This document shows, piece after piece, positions 25,953 through 35,020 of a stretch of 51,121 nt of DNA (its first letter is position 1; every line of letters starts with the position of its first letter). This DNA is from Clostridia bacterium (GTDB lineage: Bacteria > Bacillota > Clostridia > Christensenellales > Borkfalkiaceae). Where the stretch lies: contig JAFQJB010000019.1 in assembly GCA_017397305.1 (NCBI GenBank), positions 1 through 51,121 on the forward strand, given 5' to 3'. The notes below the pieces were generated by a model that had not been told where the DNA came from, searched no databases, and saw nothing but the letters and a program-made list of their open reading frames with translations. The translations under genes were made by a program, and so were the position numbers.

Positions 25953-27200
25953 TTAATCAAACATCTTAGAAAGTCTAAGTAAACTCAATCTTCTTCTCAT
26001 ATAAGGGTGATATTTAAGACCTTGCTCTTTTAGTTCTTCGCTGACCGAAATACCGCTTACGTCAGTAACCGCACCCGCACGCACCATCGCGTCCTTAATT
26101 TGCTCGTACGTGGGTACCGATGCAATTATATCGCGGATTTTGTCCCAATTTTTTTCTATATCCTTTGGGTTAATGCCGTCGGTTATAGTATCGGGGGTGT
26201 TAAGCTTAATAACCTCGTCCTTAAGAGCACCATAATTTTTATAAACGTCTTCCCAATCGACAACTTCCTCATGGGCGGTTATCTTTTCTTTTTTAAGTAG
26301 TTTAGAATAGATTTCCATAATCAGCAAGGTAGCAACACCCACCTTCTTGCCGTGATAGTCGGAAAGTTTACCCTCTAAAAGTTTCTTGCATTCCCAAAAA
26401 TGCGAAAGGATATGTTCGGTTCCACTTGCAGGACGTGAAGTTTTGGTAAACGCCATGCCTATACCCGTGTAGAGTAGCGCCTCGAACACTGCACCCGCAC
26501 TCTCTTCATCATCAGCGGTTATTCTATCGGCTAGGCTCATAATTCTATCGGTTGCATCCCTAGTAAGTTTTGCAACCTTTTCGCAGTAGTATTCACCCGT
26601 TATAAGCGCCGATACTTGCCAGTCGATAAGCCCAACGTATTTACCCACCATATCACCAAAACCAGCCGACTTTAACTCCTTAGGAGCACGTGCAAGGATT
26701 TTGGTATCAGCAATGATGACCTCGGGCATTTTAGCATCGTAAGTAGCCTTAAAATTACCGTCGGTTAGCGGTGCGCCGTAAGAAGCAAAGCCGTCCATTG
26801 ACGCAGCCGTTGCAAAGATGCAAAGGTTTTTTTCAGTATCAGCCGCCGCCTTTCTGCAAATATCGTTAAGTGACCCCGTACCAACCGAAATAACCCCGTC
26901 GTTATCTTTGAGCATGCTTTTTAGCACGTTTACCTGCTCTACCGTTGCTTCACGGAGATTTTCATATTTTTTAATGGTTAAATCAAAGTCCTTAAGTGCC
27001 TCTAGTATGCCTCTAGACACCCTTAGGGTGTTTTCGTCGCACACTAAAAGCAGTTTTTTATCAAAGCCGTTTCTTTTTAAAATTTCACCAACGTCACCTA
27101 CTATACCACTACCCACCACAACTTCTTTGGTGGTAAGTTCGTGCGCTCTTCCACACGGACAATTTTTAAATTGCTCGGCAAGTTCTTTTAAGTTAATCAT
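25953..27200 (-). CDS. sn-Glycerol-1-phosphate dehydrogenase (AraM/EgsA family)
   Basis: 415 residues of the iron-containing-alcohol-dehydrogenase-like fold. Visible features: the AraM-type N-terminal CPCGRAH (C14, C16), the NAD-binding GTGSLNDICR, TAASMDGFASYGAPL, the metal-ligand GFGDMVGKY, and SGTEHILSHFWE plus HGKKVGVATLL. Bacillus AraM reduces dihydroxyacetone phosphate to sn-glycerol-1-phosphate, the enantiomer used in archaeal lipids and in heptaprenylglyceryl phosphate. It lies 9 bp after the lipoprotein gene and is last in the PF06695-patatin-lipoprotein-G1PDH operon. A second AraM copy is fused to AraD at 40728-42686. Confidence 0.9.
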   Translation of the reverse strand: MINLKELAEQFKNCPCGRAHELTTKEVVVGSGIVGDVGEILKRNGFDKKLLLVCDENTLRVSRGILEALKDFDLTIKKYENLREATVEQVNVLKSMLKDNDGVISVGTGSLNDICRKAAADTEKNLCIFATAASMDGFASYGAPLTDGNFKATYDAKMPEVIIADTKILARAPKELKSAGFGDMVGKYVGLIDWQVSALITGEYYCEKVAKLTRDATDRIMSLADRITADDEESAGAVFEALLYTGIGMAFTKTSRPASGTEHILSHFWECKKLLEGKLSDYHGKKVGVATLLIMEIYSKLLKKEKITAHEEVVDWEDVYKNYGALKDEVIKLNTPDTITDGINPKDIEKNWDKIRDIIASVPTYEQIKDAMVRAGAVTDVSGISVSEELKEQGLKYHPYMRRRLSLLRLSKMFD

Positions 27201-27209
27201 TTTTTCCTC

Positions 27210-28178
27210 CTACTTTTTGTCGGTAATTATTTGGTACGTATTATCACCGATAACGTTTATTGTAATATTTCCGTAAACGTCGCTTCTATAAAGGTCGTAA
27301 GAAGGGTTTACGTTATATAATCTAGAAAGCACCAAGTCGCTAGGTGCAACGGCGTCGCCTATTGGTAAAAGCACGCTGTTTGGTTTAAGTAAAGACACAA
27401 AGTCAGTCCCCGTAGCGCCGTCTTTTCCGTTTTTAGCAACTTTCAAAAAGTCAACGCCTACAAGATTTATATCTATTTCCGCCATCTTATAAATGGAACT
27501 AAAATACCCCGCATTATAATCTAAAACAATTTGCTCTTCCACGGCGTAACCTGCGTCACCCGTCAAAACCAGCCGAACGCCAAGTATATCAAGATATAAA
27601 ACTGCCGAAAGGTCGTCAACTTGGGTAGACGTGGGGTCAAAGGAGTTATTAAAGTCTGCATAAATTCCGTCAAGCGCGTGCGGGGATAAAAATGCGACCG
27701 AATACCCTTCACCCTTAAAATACTCACTCGTAGCGGAGATTTTTATTTGCACACCTTTTCTTTTTGCCAAAGCTACCGCACTTTTATAATCGGGGAAAAG
27801 GTTGGTAAGCGACCCTATTATTTTAGGGGTATAAAGACAACCCACTTCATATTCGCTAATAACCTTTTCAGCACAGCCAACGTGGTCTAGGTCGGGGTGG
27901 GTTAAAACAAAGTAATCTATTTTACTTACGGCAAGTTTATCAAGTGCTTTTTTGACCTTGGGAAAATCTTCTATATTCCCTGAATCAACTAGCAAAATTT
28001 TACCGTCGGGTAGACGTGATAAAATGCATTCGCTTTTTTCTACGTCTAATAATGTTACAAAAGCGGTGGCTTCACCGTTATCCCCATTCACCTCCTCCTT
28101 TTTGTCAGCCGAACAACCGACCAAAACAAACGAAAAGGCAAGGAAAACCGCCAACGCTTTTATCTTGTTTATACGCAT
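27210..28178 (-). CDS. Metallo-beta-lactamase-fold lipoprotein (ComEC-like hydrolase domain)
   Basis: 322 residues. A signal peptide ends in lipobox LVGC (C22). The mature protein has LLVDSGN and THPDLDHVG (H94, D98, H99) with Asp in place of the second His of HxHxDH, as in ComEC-type MBL domains. RLVLTGDAG supplies the later metal aspartate. The family includes extracellular nucleases and phosphodiesterases, so an external hydrolase tethered to the membrane is likely; the substrate is unknown. It starts 23 bp after the patatin gene and 9 bp before the G1P dehydrogenase, in one operon. Confidence 0.85.
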   Translation of the reverse strand: MRINKIKALAVFLAFSFVLVGCSADKKEEVNGDNGEATAFVTLLDVEKSECILSRLPDGKILLVDSGNIEDFPKVKKALDKLAVSKIDYFVLTHPDLDHVGCAEKVISEYEVGCLYTPKIIGSLTNLFPDYKSAVALAKRKGVQIKISATSEYFKGEGYSVAFLSPHALDGIYADFNNSFDPTSTQVDDLSAVLYLDILGVRLVLTGDAGYAVEEQIVLDYNAGYFSSIYKMAEIDINLVGVDFLKVAKNGKDGATGTDFVSLLKPNSVLLPIGDAVAPSDLVLSRLYNVNPSYDLYRSDVYGNITINVIGDNTYQIITDKK

Positions 28179-28201
28179 TTTTCTTTTGTAACTCGCTTAA
28201 A

Positions 28202-29008
28202 CTATCTCTTTTTATTAGATAACTCTAAGATGTCTTTTTTTATTTGGGCAACGTATTTAATGCCCTCGCTATAACCGATGTCGAACATTTTATCAGCCTT
28301 CCAAAATTCGTACGCCAAAAACCCGGATAAATCGGGGTGAAGCACCACGTCGCTATACTCGTACCCCTTCGCCCAAGGCTCTTCCACCTTTGACTTATAC
28401 GATGGGAAGAATTTGGTTATTAAAGATTGCTTGTTATCCCTTGTGGATAGGTCGATACCCACCACGTAATCGGCACCCATTTGCTTAACTAAATCGGCGG
28501 GAACGGAGTTTGTATATGCCCCGTCTATGTACCTTTTGCCGTCAATCACGACCGGCTTAAAAAATGGAAGCATACTGCTTGACGCACATAGTGCTTTTGC
28601 AACGTTTCCGCTGTCGAAAACCTTTTCTTCGCCACTTTCAAGGTCGGTTGCGACCGCCTTAAACGGCTTTTTAAGGTCTTCAATATTGAGTGTGCCCATT
28701 TCCCTATCGATAACGTTAAAAAGCCCCATGGTGTCCATATTAATCATAAAAAGACTTTTTATCTCAGAAAAATCTACACGCTTTATAAGTTCGATTATAT
28801 CGGTTGCAGTGTAGCCTTTACAATAAAAGGCACCGATAATACTGCCTATACTGGTGCCTGCAACGATATCAAATTCTAGTCCGTTTTCTTCAAAGGCTTT
28901 TAACGCCCCTAAAGAAGCAAAGCCCTTTGCCCCACCCGAACCGAGCGCAAGCCCGAGCTTTAATTTTCTAGGCTTATTCTTTCTTTTTAACCAACTAAAA
29001 AAACCCAT
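28202..29008 (-). CDS. Patatin-like phospholipase (RssA/YchK type)
   Basis: 268 residues. It has the oxyanion motif GSGGAKG, nucleophile elbow GTSIG with Ser53, and catalytic Asp162 in DGAY. No signal peptide is seen, so action on the inner membrane leaflet is likely. Patatins hydrolyse acyl esters of phospholipids. Its ATG overlaps the stop of the PF06695 gene by 1 bp. Its position in an operon with a G1P dehydrogenase and next to GDPD and thioesterase genes suggests a lipid-turnover cluster, which is inference. Confidence 0.92.
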   Translation of the reverse strand: MGFFSWLKRKNKPRKLKLGLALGSGGAKGFASLGALKAFEENGLEFDIVAGTSIGSIIGAFYCKGYTATDIIELIKRVDFSEIKSLFMINMDTMGLFNVIDREMGTLNIEDLKKPFKAVATDLESGEEKVFDSGNVAKALCASSSMLPFFKPVVIDGKRYIDGAYTNSVPADLVKQMGADYVVGIDLSTRDNKQSLITKFFPSYKSKVEEPWAKGYEYSDVVLHPDLSGFLAYEFWKADKMFDIGYSEGIKYVAQIKKDILELSNKKR

Positions 29009-29649
29009 TATTCTTTTTTTCCCTCATCTCGACTATGGCGTTTTTTAACCACCAATTTTATTATTACCACAACGGTCAAAACAAACGCGATACCAAACAT
29101 TCCATAAAGGATATAATTTAGAACGTTTTCGTTCCATAGTGTTAAACATAATTGTGCAAGCAAAGCAATACAAGCACCCGCAACAAAGTTCCCTAAAAGC
29201 GAAGGCCAAATTGCATCTTTAAACTTAAGCTGGAGGAAAACGGCGATTGCCGTGCCCATCCAAACGCCCGTCATTGGCAGTGGAATTGCAATAAAAATAA
29301 ATACTGCAAGTTGCTTAAACCCAATCTCCGAACGCGCTTTTTTGCTTTGCTTTTTTTGTTTTTCAATGGCTTTTTCTGCTTTTTCGCTAAAATAATTCTC
29401 AACACTTAACACAAACGAGTTTATCCACTTAATTTTTTTAAGCAAGTTTAGTATTGGACGAAGCAAAAAATAGATTGGGATAAATACAAAACTTGAACCT
29501 AGGTATGAAAACAAGAACCCTTCAAAAAAACCTAAACCCGAAGCCCTTGCAAATAAAATTCCGCCTTTAAGTTCAATCATGGGCATGAAAGACATTATTA
29601 TCGTTGCGATATAATTGTTACCGACTAAGTTGCTAATAAAATCTGCCAT
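29008..29649 (-). CDS. PF06695-type small multidrug-export/membrane protein
   Basis: 213 residues from ATG 29649 with AGGG upstream. Features are MPMIELKGGILFARASG near the N terminus, several membrane helices, a Lys-rich cytoplasmic loop (about 100-125), and FIAIPLPMTGVWMGTAIA; these are typical of COG2426/PF06695. The name small multi-drug export protein is historical and the function is not proven; the fold is DedA-like. It is the first gene of a four-gene operon with patatin, MBL lipoprotein and G1P dehydrogenase. The longer reading from 29718 is rejected for lack of a ribosome site and because it reaches into the promoter. Confidence 0.82.
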   Translation of the reverse strand: MADFISNLVGNNYIATIIMSFMPMIELKGGILFARASGLGFFEGFLFSYLGSSFVFIPIYFLLRPILNLLKKIKWINSFVLSVENYFSEKAEKAIEKQKKQSKKARSEIGFKQLAVFIFIAIPLPMTGVWMGTAIAVFLQLKFKDAIWPSLLGNFVAGACIALLAQLCLTLWNENVLNYILYGMFGIAFVLTVVVIIKLVVKKRHSRDEGKKE

Positions 29650-29686
29650 AACCCTATCTAATCCCCTTGATTTTTTCTCGATTATA

Positions 29687-29715
29687 AGTATAATGTAATT
29701 ATTAAAAAAAATCAA
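29687..29715 (-). promoter_or_regulatory. Promoter of the PF06695-patatin-MBL-G1PDH operon
   Basis: TTGATT (29710-29715), 17 bp, TATACT (29687-29692) on the minus strand. Confidence 0.7.
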
Positions 29716-29776
29716 CAAAAATTATATTTATTATAATTTTAATTTGTAATTTTTGTTAAAATCTTTAAGGTAAATT

Positions 29777-30520
29777 ATGAAAACTCAACAAATGCTATCT
29801 ATTATGCGAAAAGGCATAACCAAATATCAACTTATCCGCGACGGCGATAAGATTGCAGTAGGTGTTTCTGGCGGAAAGGACAGTGTGGTTTTGCTTAAAC
29901 TTCTTGCTGAATACAAAAGATTTTCCCCCGAAAAATTCGACCTTATCGCAATAACCGTCGACCTAAACTTTGCAGACCAAACGTGCGACTTTACGCCCAT
30001 TAAAAAGCTTTGTGAAGAGCTTAACGTGGAATATTACGTACAAAAGACGGATATTGGTCAAATTGTTTTTGACGTTAGGAAGGAAACAAACCCCTGCGCC
30101 TTGTGTTCAAAAATGCGTAAGGGTGCACTAAACACTCTCGCAAAGGAGTTGGGGTGCAATAAAGTTGCACTAGGTCACCATGCCGACGACCTTGTGGATA
30201 CCATGATGCTATCTCTTTTATACGAAGGTAGACTTTCCACCTTTTCGCCAAAGAGTTATCTTGACAAGATGGACTTAACCCTGATTAGACCAATGATTAT
30301 GATAAAAGAAATGGATATAATCGGTTATAGCCAAACACTACCGATAGTAAAGAGTTGTTGTCCCGCAAATAAAACAACTAAACGCGAGCACGTTAAAGAA
30401 CTTATCGGCAAAATTCAGCAGTCAATCCCCGAAGCGCGCGACATGATGTTTACCGCTCTTACCCACCCCGAAAGGTATAATCTTTTCGACAAGTTTGAAA
30501 AGGACGCGGAAATTTTATAA
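29777..30520 (+). CDS. TtcA-family tRNA thiolation ATPase
   Basis: 247 residues. PP-loop SGGKDS is at 31-36. A CxxC pair (C107, C110) and a third cysteine (C194 or C195 in KSCCPANK) match the Fe-S ligands of TtcA, which inserts sulfur at C2 of cytidine 32 in tRNA. LGHHADDLVDTMML is the second family motif. In Bacillota this family also includes uncharacterised TilS/TtcA relatives, so the modified nucleoside is not certain. AAGG lies 8 bp before the ATG. It is monocistronic, with a bidirectional terminator directly after it. Confidence 0.85.
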   Translation: MKTQQMLSIMRKGITKYQLIRDGDKIAVGVSGGKDSVVLLKLLAEYKRFSPEKFDLIAITVDLNFADQTCDFTPIKKLCEELNVEYYVQKTDIGQIVFDVRKETNPCALCSKMRKGALNTLAKELGCNKVALGHHADDLVDTMMLSLLYEGRLSTFSPKSYLDKMDLTLIRPMIMIKEMDIIGYSQTLPIVKSCCPANKTTKREHVKELIGKIQQSIPEARDMMFTALTHPERYNLFDKFEKDAEIL

Positions 30521-30530
30521 ACTTAAAAAC

Positions 30531-30560
30531 AAAAAACGCCCAATCAATTAGGCGTTTTTT
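30531..30560. terminator. Bidirectional terminator between ttcA-like and wzz-like genes
   Basis: AAAAAACGCC (30531-30540) and GGCGTTTTTT (30551-30560) form a 10-bp stem with T-tracts on both strands. Confidence 0.88.
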
Positions 30561-30564
30561 TATT

Positions 30565-31275
30565 TTACTTATCTTGTTTATCAATCAACGCAAGCACGTC
30601 GATGCCCGTCAATTCTTCAAAATCTTTTTTGTCGGTAATGGTATTATCAAGCGCATACTTCAATAAAACTACCACGAATGCTCCCGCAACACCAACGGCA
30701 AAACCAACTAATATAATCTTTAAGTATCCGCTGTTTTCTTTTGGCTCTGCAATCTCGTTATCGGTGGGAATAAGCGAAATGCTTTCAACTGATAGAACGC
30801 CTAATTCTAGGTGGTTTGAAGCCGCCTCAACAAGCGCGCTAACCTTTGCTTTTGCATTATCAGAGTTTGCGTCGGTATAAGAAATTGTAAAGATTAAACT
30901 TCTCTCCCCATATGCAATTGAAACGGCATTTGCACTTATCTTGTCACTCTTTTTTACCTTTTCATCCTTGTGATAAATTTCATTTGCATCTTCAATAATC
31001 TTTGGCGAAACAACGATGTCTGCAATGGTAGGCAAATATCTTTGTGCCAAGGAAACGTCCGTTTCGGCTTGGTTAAGTTTGCCCGTTTGCGAAGTCATTC
31101 TAAGTATTACCGAACTCGTTGCGGTATAGGTCGGCTTTACGAATGCAATGCAATATGCCGTTGCAAGCAAGGTGCAAAGCAAGGTTATAAGTAGCATTAG
31201 CGCCAAATTTTTCTTTATAAGTTTGCCGAGGGGTAAACGTCTTTTTTCTTTTTGCATTTCAATCTTTTCAGCCAT
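30565..31275 (-). CDS. Wzz/CpsC-like polysaccharide chain-length protein, copy 1
   Basis: 236 residues with two membrane helices (about 26-46 and 185-207) flanking an external domain, plus a short cytoplasmic tail DNTITDKKDFEELTGIDVLALI. This is the polysaccharide co-polymerase architecture; the tail matches the D-T-I...E...G..VLg-I pattern of CpsC/YveK proteins that activate BY-kinases. No kinase partner is encoded here. It lies 1 bp after a paralogue (31277-32143) and is last in a three-gene operon with a HexNAc-kinase-like gene. Confidence 0.82.
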   Translation of the reverse strand: MAEKIEMQKEKRRLPLGKLIKKNLALMLLITLLCTLLATAYCIAFVKPTYTATSSVILRMTSQTGKLNQAETDVSLAQRYLPTIADIVVSPKIIEDANEIYHKDEKVKKSDKISANAVSIAYGERSLIFTISYTDANSDNAKAKVSALVEAASNHLELGVLSVESISLIPTDNEIAEPKENSGYLKIILVGFAVGVAGAFVVVLLKYALDNTITDKKDFEELTGIDVLALIDKQDK

Positions 31276-31276
31276 A

Positions 31277-32143
31277 TTATTTACCCTCCGTCTTTTCTAT
31301 AATAGCAAGAACGTCAGCACCTAGCAATTGCTCAAGTTCTTCCTTTTCTTTAACGGTATTATCCGTAGCGGTTTTAATATAAACCACAACAAGCGCAAGT
31401 GCAAGCCCTATTACAGCCGTTAAAAGCAAAGTCTTTTTCTTGGAAATATTGGTTGTTATTGGCATAGCGTCATAGTCTTCGTAACTACTTTCAATCCCGT
31501 CGAAATACATGTAGTGCTCTTTATTGTCGATATAAACCTTTTCGTTGCTCTCTAGGTCGGCAGCTAAAATCAAAAGTTTAACCTTATCCCTTGCATCTTT
31601 TGAGTTGACGTCGGTATACTTAACGACAAACGAATATTTAACAACCTCTGCAATATCCGTTTCCGCCTCAACGGAAATGTTTTCCTTCACAATTTTTTTC
31701 TCTTTTAAAGGAGTGAATGTCGGCTTATAATAAGGGTCGTCTTTTCTTACCGACTCTATGTAGTCTTCCACCTTATAATCGTCGCCGTTAATCTTCTTTT
31801 GACCGCTGTATAGAACGTAATAATAGTTGGCGCGGTCAACCACAACACCTTCGTCAATAAAATCAACAATGGTTTCAATGAACAAATAGTTTATGTTGTA
31901 ATTGTTAACTTCCGAAGAATTGTTTGCATTCTTACCTTCGTAAACAACCACTTCGGGTGCGGTGTAGCGCGGGGTCTTAAAGTGCAAATACACAAAGCCT
32001 GAACCTATTGCGACCGCTATTATTAAAAGAATCAAAATTATATTTCTTTTGATTGCGGTAAATATTGTCCTTACGGTGATTCCGCTTCTTGAACTTTCTT
32101 CCACTTGATTCACTTCCTTAACAGTATTTTTGTAAGATGGCAT
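31277..32143 (-). CDS. Wzz/CpsC-like polysaccharide chain-length protein, copy 2
   Basis: 288 residues with membrane helices at about 34-53 and 237-256 and the same cytoplasmic tail type (DNTVKEKEELEQLLGADVLAII) as copy 1. The external domain is longer. It likely controls length or export of a cell-surface polysaccharide. The ATG at 32143 lies 26 bp inside the upstream kinase gene. A GTG 39 bases later (32104), 9 bp after AAGGAA, is an alternative start and would avoid the overlap. Paralogous neighbours with different external domains suggest a hetero-oligomer, which is inference. Confidence 0.8.
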   Translation of the reverse strand: MPSYKNTVKEVNQVEESSRSGITVRTIFTAIKRNIILILLIIAVAIGSGFVYLHFKTPRYTAPEVVVYEGKNANNSSEVNNYNINYLFIETIVDFIDEGVVVDRANYYYVLYSGQKKINGDDYKVEDYIESVRKDDPYYKPTFTPLKEKKIVKENISVEAETDIAEVVKYSFVVKYTDVNSKDARDKVKLLILAADLESNEKVYIDNKEHYMYFDGIESSYEDYDAMPITTNISKKKTLLLTAVIGLALALVVVYIKTATDNTVKEKEELEQLLGADVLAIIEKTEGK

Positions 32144-33212
32144 CCATCAAATCGCCTTTTAAGAGTATGTCTTTTGCTAGTGCCAACTGATTTCTTGTTC
32201 GGTCAACGTTGTGACCAGGATATTTTGTCTTAAAATATTTATCGCCTAAAAGGTAGTCGGTCAAAAACCTTATAGCAAGTTCCACCGTCATTGCAAACAC
32301 ACCTAAATTAAGTGTTGCCTTTTCGGTCTTTGTAATAACGTCTTTAATTTCACCCACGAACCCTTTTGTAAAAGCCTCGTATTTTTCCATATCGATTGCA
32401 ACTTCGTCTACGTTGGGGTCGTCTTCTATAAGGGTGTTTGCAACAAACCTTATCGCATCGCCAAAATCGTGCGCCACCGCCCCCGACATTACCGTGTCCA
32501 AATCGAGCACGGCAAGGGCTTCGCCCGTAATTTTATCAAAGCACACGTTGTTGCACTTGGTATCGTTATGCGTCACCCTTAAAGGAATTACACCCTCTCT
32601 TAATAGCCTTTGAAGTTCGGTTGCTTTTTCTTCAATTTGAAAACAATATTCAATCTCTTCACTAACTTTTTTTGCTCTATCAAAGGGGTCAAGTGTAACC
32701 GCTTGGTGCAACGCCTCGTACCTTACAATCGTATCGTGAAAGTCGGGTATACTCTCGTACAAAGTCTTCGCGTCAAACCCCTGCAAGAACTTTTGAAATC
32801 TACCGAACGCACCACCAGCCTGCTCGATTATACCTAGGTCGGTTGTAGCATCGTAGGTTACCGCGTTAGGAATAAAGCAATAACATCTCCAATACTCCCC
32901 TTCGTCATCTATAACAAAAGGTTTTTCGTCGGTTTTAGCGGTTAGAACGTGAAGCACGAACTTATTATCGTCAATACCCACCTCTTTTACCTTTTGGCAA
33001 ACAAAGTCGGTCACTCTAACGATATTGTCCATAACTTGTTCGGGGTTAAGAAAAACCCTTTTGTTTATCCGCTGAACAACGTACTTATTCTTTTGCCCCT
33101 CAAGGTCAAACGTAACGGCATAAGTGCTGTTTATGTTGCCCGTTGGAATCTCTTTACATTCAACGTATTTCCCCTTAACGTTGAACAAAGAGCAAATCTC
33201 TTTAATAGTCAA
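32118..33212 (-). CDS. N-acetylhexosamine kinase-like phosphotransferase (NahK/APH fold)
   Basis: 364 residues of the aminoglycoside-phosphotransferase/choline-kinase fold. The catalytic segment VTHNDTKCNNVCFD and the metal-binding segment VLDLDTVMSGAVAHDFGDAIR closely follow NahK, which phosphorylates GlcNAc or GalNAc at C1. NIN-x-TYAV and YVVQRINKRVF form the ATP-binding N-lobe. The start is TTG 33212 with GAGAGGG upstream. It leads an operon with two Wzz-like genes, so its hexosamine-1-phosphate may feed nucleotide-sugar synthesis for surface polysaccharide rather than catabolism. Confidence 0.82.
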   Translation of the reverse strand: MTIKEICSLFNVKGKYVECKEIPTGNINSTYAVTFDLEGQKNKYVVQRINKRVFLNPEQVMDNIVRVTDFVCQKVKEVGIDDNKFVLHVLTAKTDEKPFVIDDEGEYWRCYCFIPNAVTYDATTDLGIIEQAGGAFGRFQKFLQGFDAKTLYESIPDFHDTIVRYEALHQAVTLDPFDRAKKVSEEIEYCFQIEEKATELQRLLREGVIPLRVTHNDTKCNNVCFDKITGEALAVLDLDTVMSGAVAHDFGDAIRFVANTLIEDDPNVDEVAIDMEKYEAFTKGFVGEIKDVITKTEKATLNLGVFAMTVELAIRFLTDYLLGDKYFKTKYPGHNVDRTRNQLALAKDILLKGDLMDAILQKYC

Positions 33213-33244
33213 AACTTTCCCTCTCTATCTTATCACATTTATAT

Positions 33245-33272
33245 ATTGTACCATAAATAACCAAAAAAGCAA
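33245..33272 (-). promoter_or_regulatory. Promoter of the kinase-wzz-wzz operon
   Basis: TTGCTT (33267-33272), 16 bp, TACAAT (33245-33250) on the minus strand. Confidence 0.65.
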
Positions 33273-33302
33273 TAGATTTAAGATAAATCTTACCTTTATT
33301 TG

Positions 33303-34967
33303 CTATTTATCGCTCAATTTTCTATCCTTTAACATAATTTCCCTATTACATATGCTAGCAACAGATTTTCTGTGTGAAATTATAATAAGCGTTTTGTCTT
33401 GCATTTCTTTTAAGCCCAAAAGCACCTTTTGTTCGGTTTGGTCGTCTAATGCACTTGTCGCTTCGTCAAGTAAAATTATAGGCGCGTCGGATAAAATTGC
33501 ACGTGCTATCGCAATGCGCTGAATTTGCCCTTCGGATAGTCCAACCCCCGATTCGCCAACCACCGTGTCTAAGCCTTGTGGAAGTTCTAAAACAAACTGC
33601 TCGGCTTGACTTATCCTCAATGCGTGTGCAATTTGCTCTTCGGTGGCATCGCTATTGATAAACGTAACGTTGTCGCGAAGTGTCCCACTAAAAAGCATAT
33701 TGCCTTGCGGAACGTATGAGAATAACGAACGGGTACTGCTGTCTAACGGCTGATTTATCGTATCGGTTTTAAGGTAAATCTCTCCACTCTCGCAAGGATA
33801 TACACCCAGCATAAGTTTAATAAGCGTGCTCTTGCCCGCCCCCGACTTTCCGGTCACCATAACGAAATCGCCCTTGTTAATAACCGCACTTGCGTCCTTT
33901 AACACCCTATCTCTATCATAGGTAAAGCAAACGTCGTCAAACACGATAGATTGCATGTCTTTATAAAGGTCGTCCCTGCTTTTTTCAACCGAAAGTTTGG
34001 GCTCGTCCTCGATTTGTTCAATTTCCATAAGCCTTTCAGCAGAAGCTGTCATTGCATAGTACTTTGGCAAAATGTTAGATAGCGAAGCAAAGGGAACTTG
34101 AACGTTATTTACAAGTTGAAGTATTGCAGATAACGCGCCGTAGGTAAACCCATCCATGCCGTTAAGTAGTTTAACCGCCCCGTAAATTAAGGCAAATAAG
34201 TACCCCGCACTAAAAATCATATTATAGGTTGCGTGCCCCATAACCGAATAGTTCTTTCTTTTCATTTTGACCTTAAAGTTATCTTCTTGAAGGGCGGTGG
34301 ACTTTCTTTCCACCTTGCCGTTTGCCGAAAATACTTTAACAGCCAAGAGATTTTCTATGCACTCTTGCATAAACGAACGCACCTTGCCGTCCGTCTCTTG
34401 CGTCCTCTTGTGAAGGCTTTTAAGTTTTCCGCGAAGAAGTGAAATTACAAGGAAAACCAAAATACCCGCAACGGTAAAGGCAACCGCAAATATCCAGTCG
34501 AGCAATATTAGGGCAACGACCGCCGAGGCAAGCCTTGTAACCGCAGCGACCACGGTTGGAAGTATGGTCGAAACACCTTCGCTCACAACACTGACGTCCG
34601 AAGTTAACCTATTCAATAGTTCACCGCTATGGTATGCGGTAATCTTATCTTGCTTTTTACTAAGAATTTGGTTGAACAAGTGGGTTTTATACGCCATTTC
34701 AAGTTTTCCGCGTATGTGTTCGGTAAGTCCGTTTATTATAACCCTAAACACGAACTGCAAAACCACCACTCCGCCTATAACCAACGAAAAGGTTAAAAGC
34801 CTTTTAGAATTTCCGTCCACCGCGCTATCAATTATCTCTTTAATGGCAAAAGCAAACACGACCGAAAGCACCGAAAAAACGGCGTTCGAAAGTATCAAGA
34901 TAATCATTTTTAAGTTTTGCGGTTTGGACATTTTTAATATCCATTTCATAGGTGTTTTGCCTTTCAT
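33303..34967 (-). CDS. ABC transporter, fused permease and ATPase
   Basis: 554 residues. Six membrane helices in an ABC type-1 exporter domain (about 20-310) are followed by an ATPase with Walker A VTGKSGAGKST, signature GLSEGQIQR (LSEGQ instead of LSGGQ), Walker B PIILLDEATSALD, and H-loop IIISHRK. It works as a homodimer or heterodimer exporting lipids, peptides or drugs; the neighbours suggest lipid-linked sugar export as one option. AAGGACAG lies upstream of ATG 34967; an ATG 18 bases later is possible. A 7-bp stem-loop (34982-35002) stands directly before the ribosome site. Confidence 0.88.
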   Translation of the reverse strand: MKGKTPMKWILKMSKPQNLKMIILILSNAVFSVLSVVFAFAIKEIIDSAVDGNSKRLLTFSLVIGGVVVLQFVFRVIINGLTEHIRGKLEMAYKTHLFNQILSKKQDKITAYHSGELLNRLTSDVSVVSEGVSTILPTVVAAVTRLASAVVALILLDWIFAVAFTVAGILVFLVISLLRGKLKSLHKRTQETDGKVRSFMQECIENLLAVKVFSANGKVERKSTALQEDNFKVKMKRKNYSVMGHATYNMIFSAGYLFALIYGAVKLLNGMDGFTYGALSAILQLVNNVQVPFASLSNILPKYYAMTASAERLMEIEQIEDEPKLSVEKSRDDLYKDMQSIVFDDVCFTYDRDRVLKDASAVINKGDFVMVTGKSGAGKSTLIKLMLGVYPCESGEIYLKTDTINQPLDSSTRSLFSYVPQGNMLFSGTLRDNVTFINSDATEEQIAHALRISQAEQFVLELPQGLDTVVGESGVGLSEGQIQRIAIARAILSDAPIILLDEATSALDDQTEQKVLLGLKEMQDKTLIIISHRKSVASICNREIMLKDRKLSDK

Positions 34968-34981
34968 AATCTCTGTCCTTA

Positions 34982-35002
34982 CCCTAAAGCGTATTTTTAG
35001 GG
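34982..35002 (-). promoter_or_regulatory. Stem-loop in the leader of the ABC exporter gene
   Basis: CCCTAAA and TTTAGGG pair around a 7-nt loop, ending about 8 bases before the AAGGA site. It may affect translation or mRNA stability. No known riboswitch is recognised. Confidence 0.3.
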
Positions 35003-35020
35003 GATAATTTTATCTTTTAC

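Noticed and set aside
33274..33295. AT-rich hairpin AGATTTA/TAAATCT after the ABC exporter as a terminator
   Set aside because: The 7-bp all-but-one A/T stem is too weak to call, although a T-run follows.
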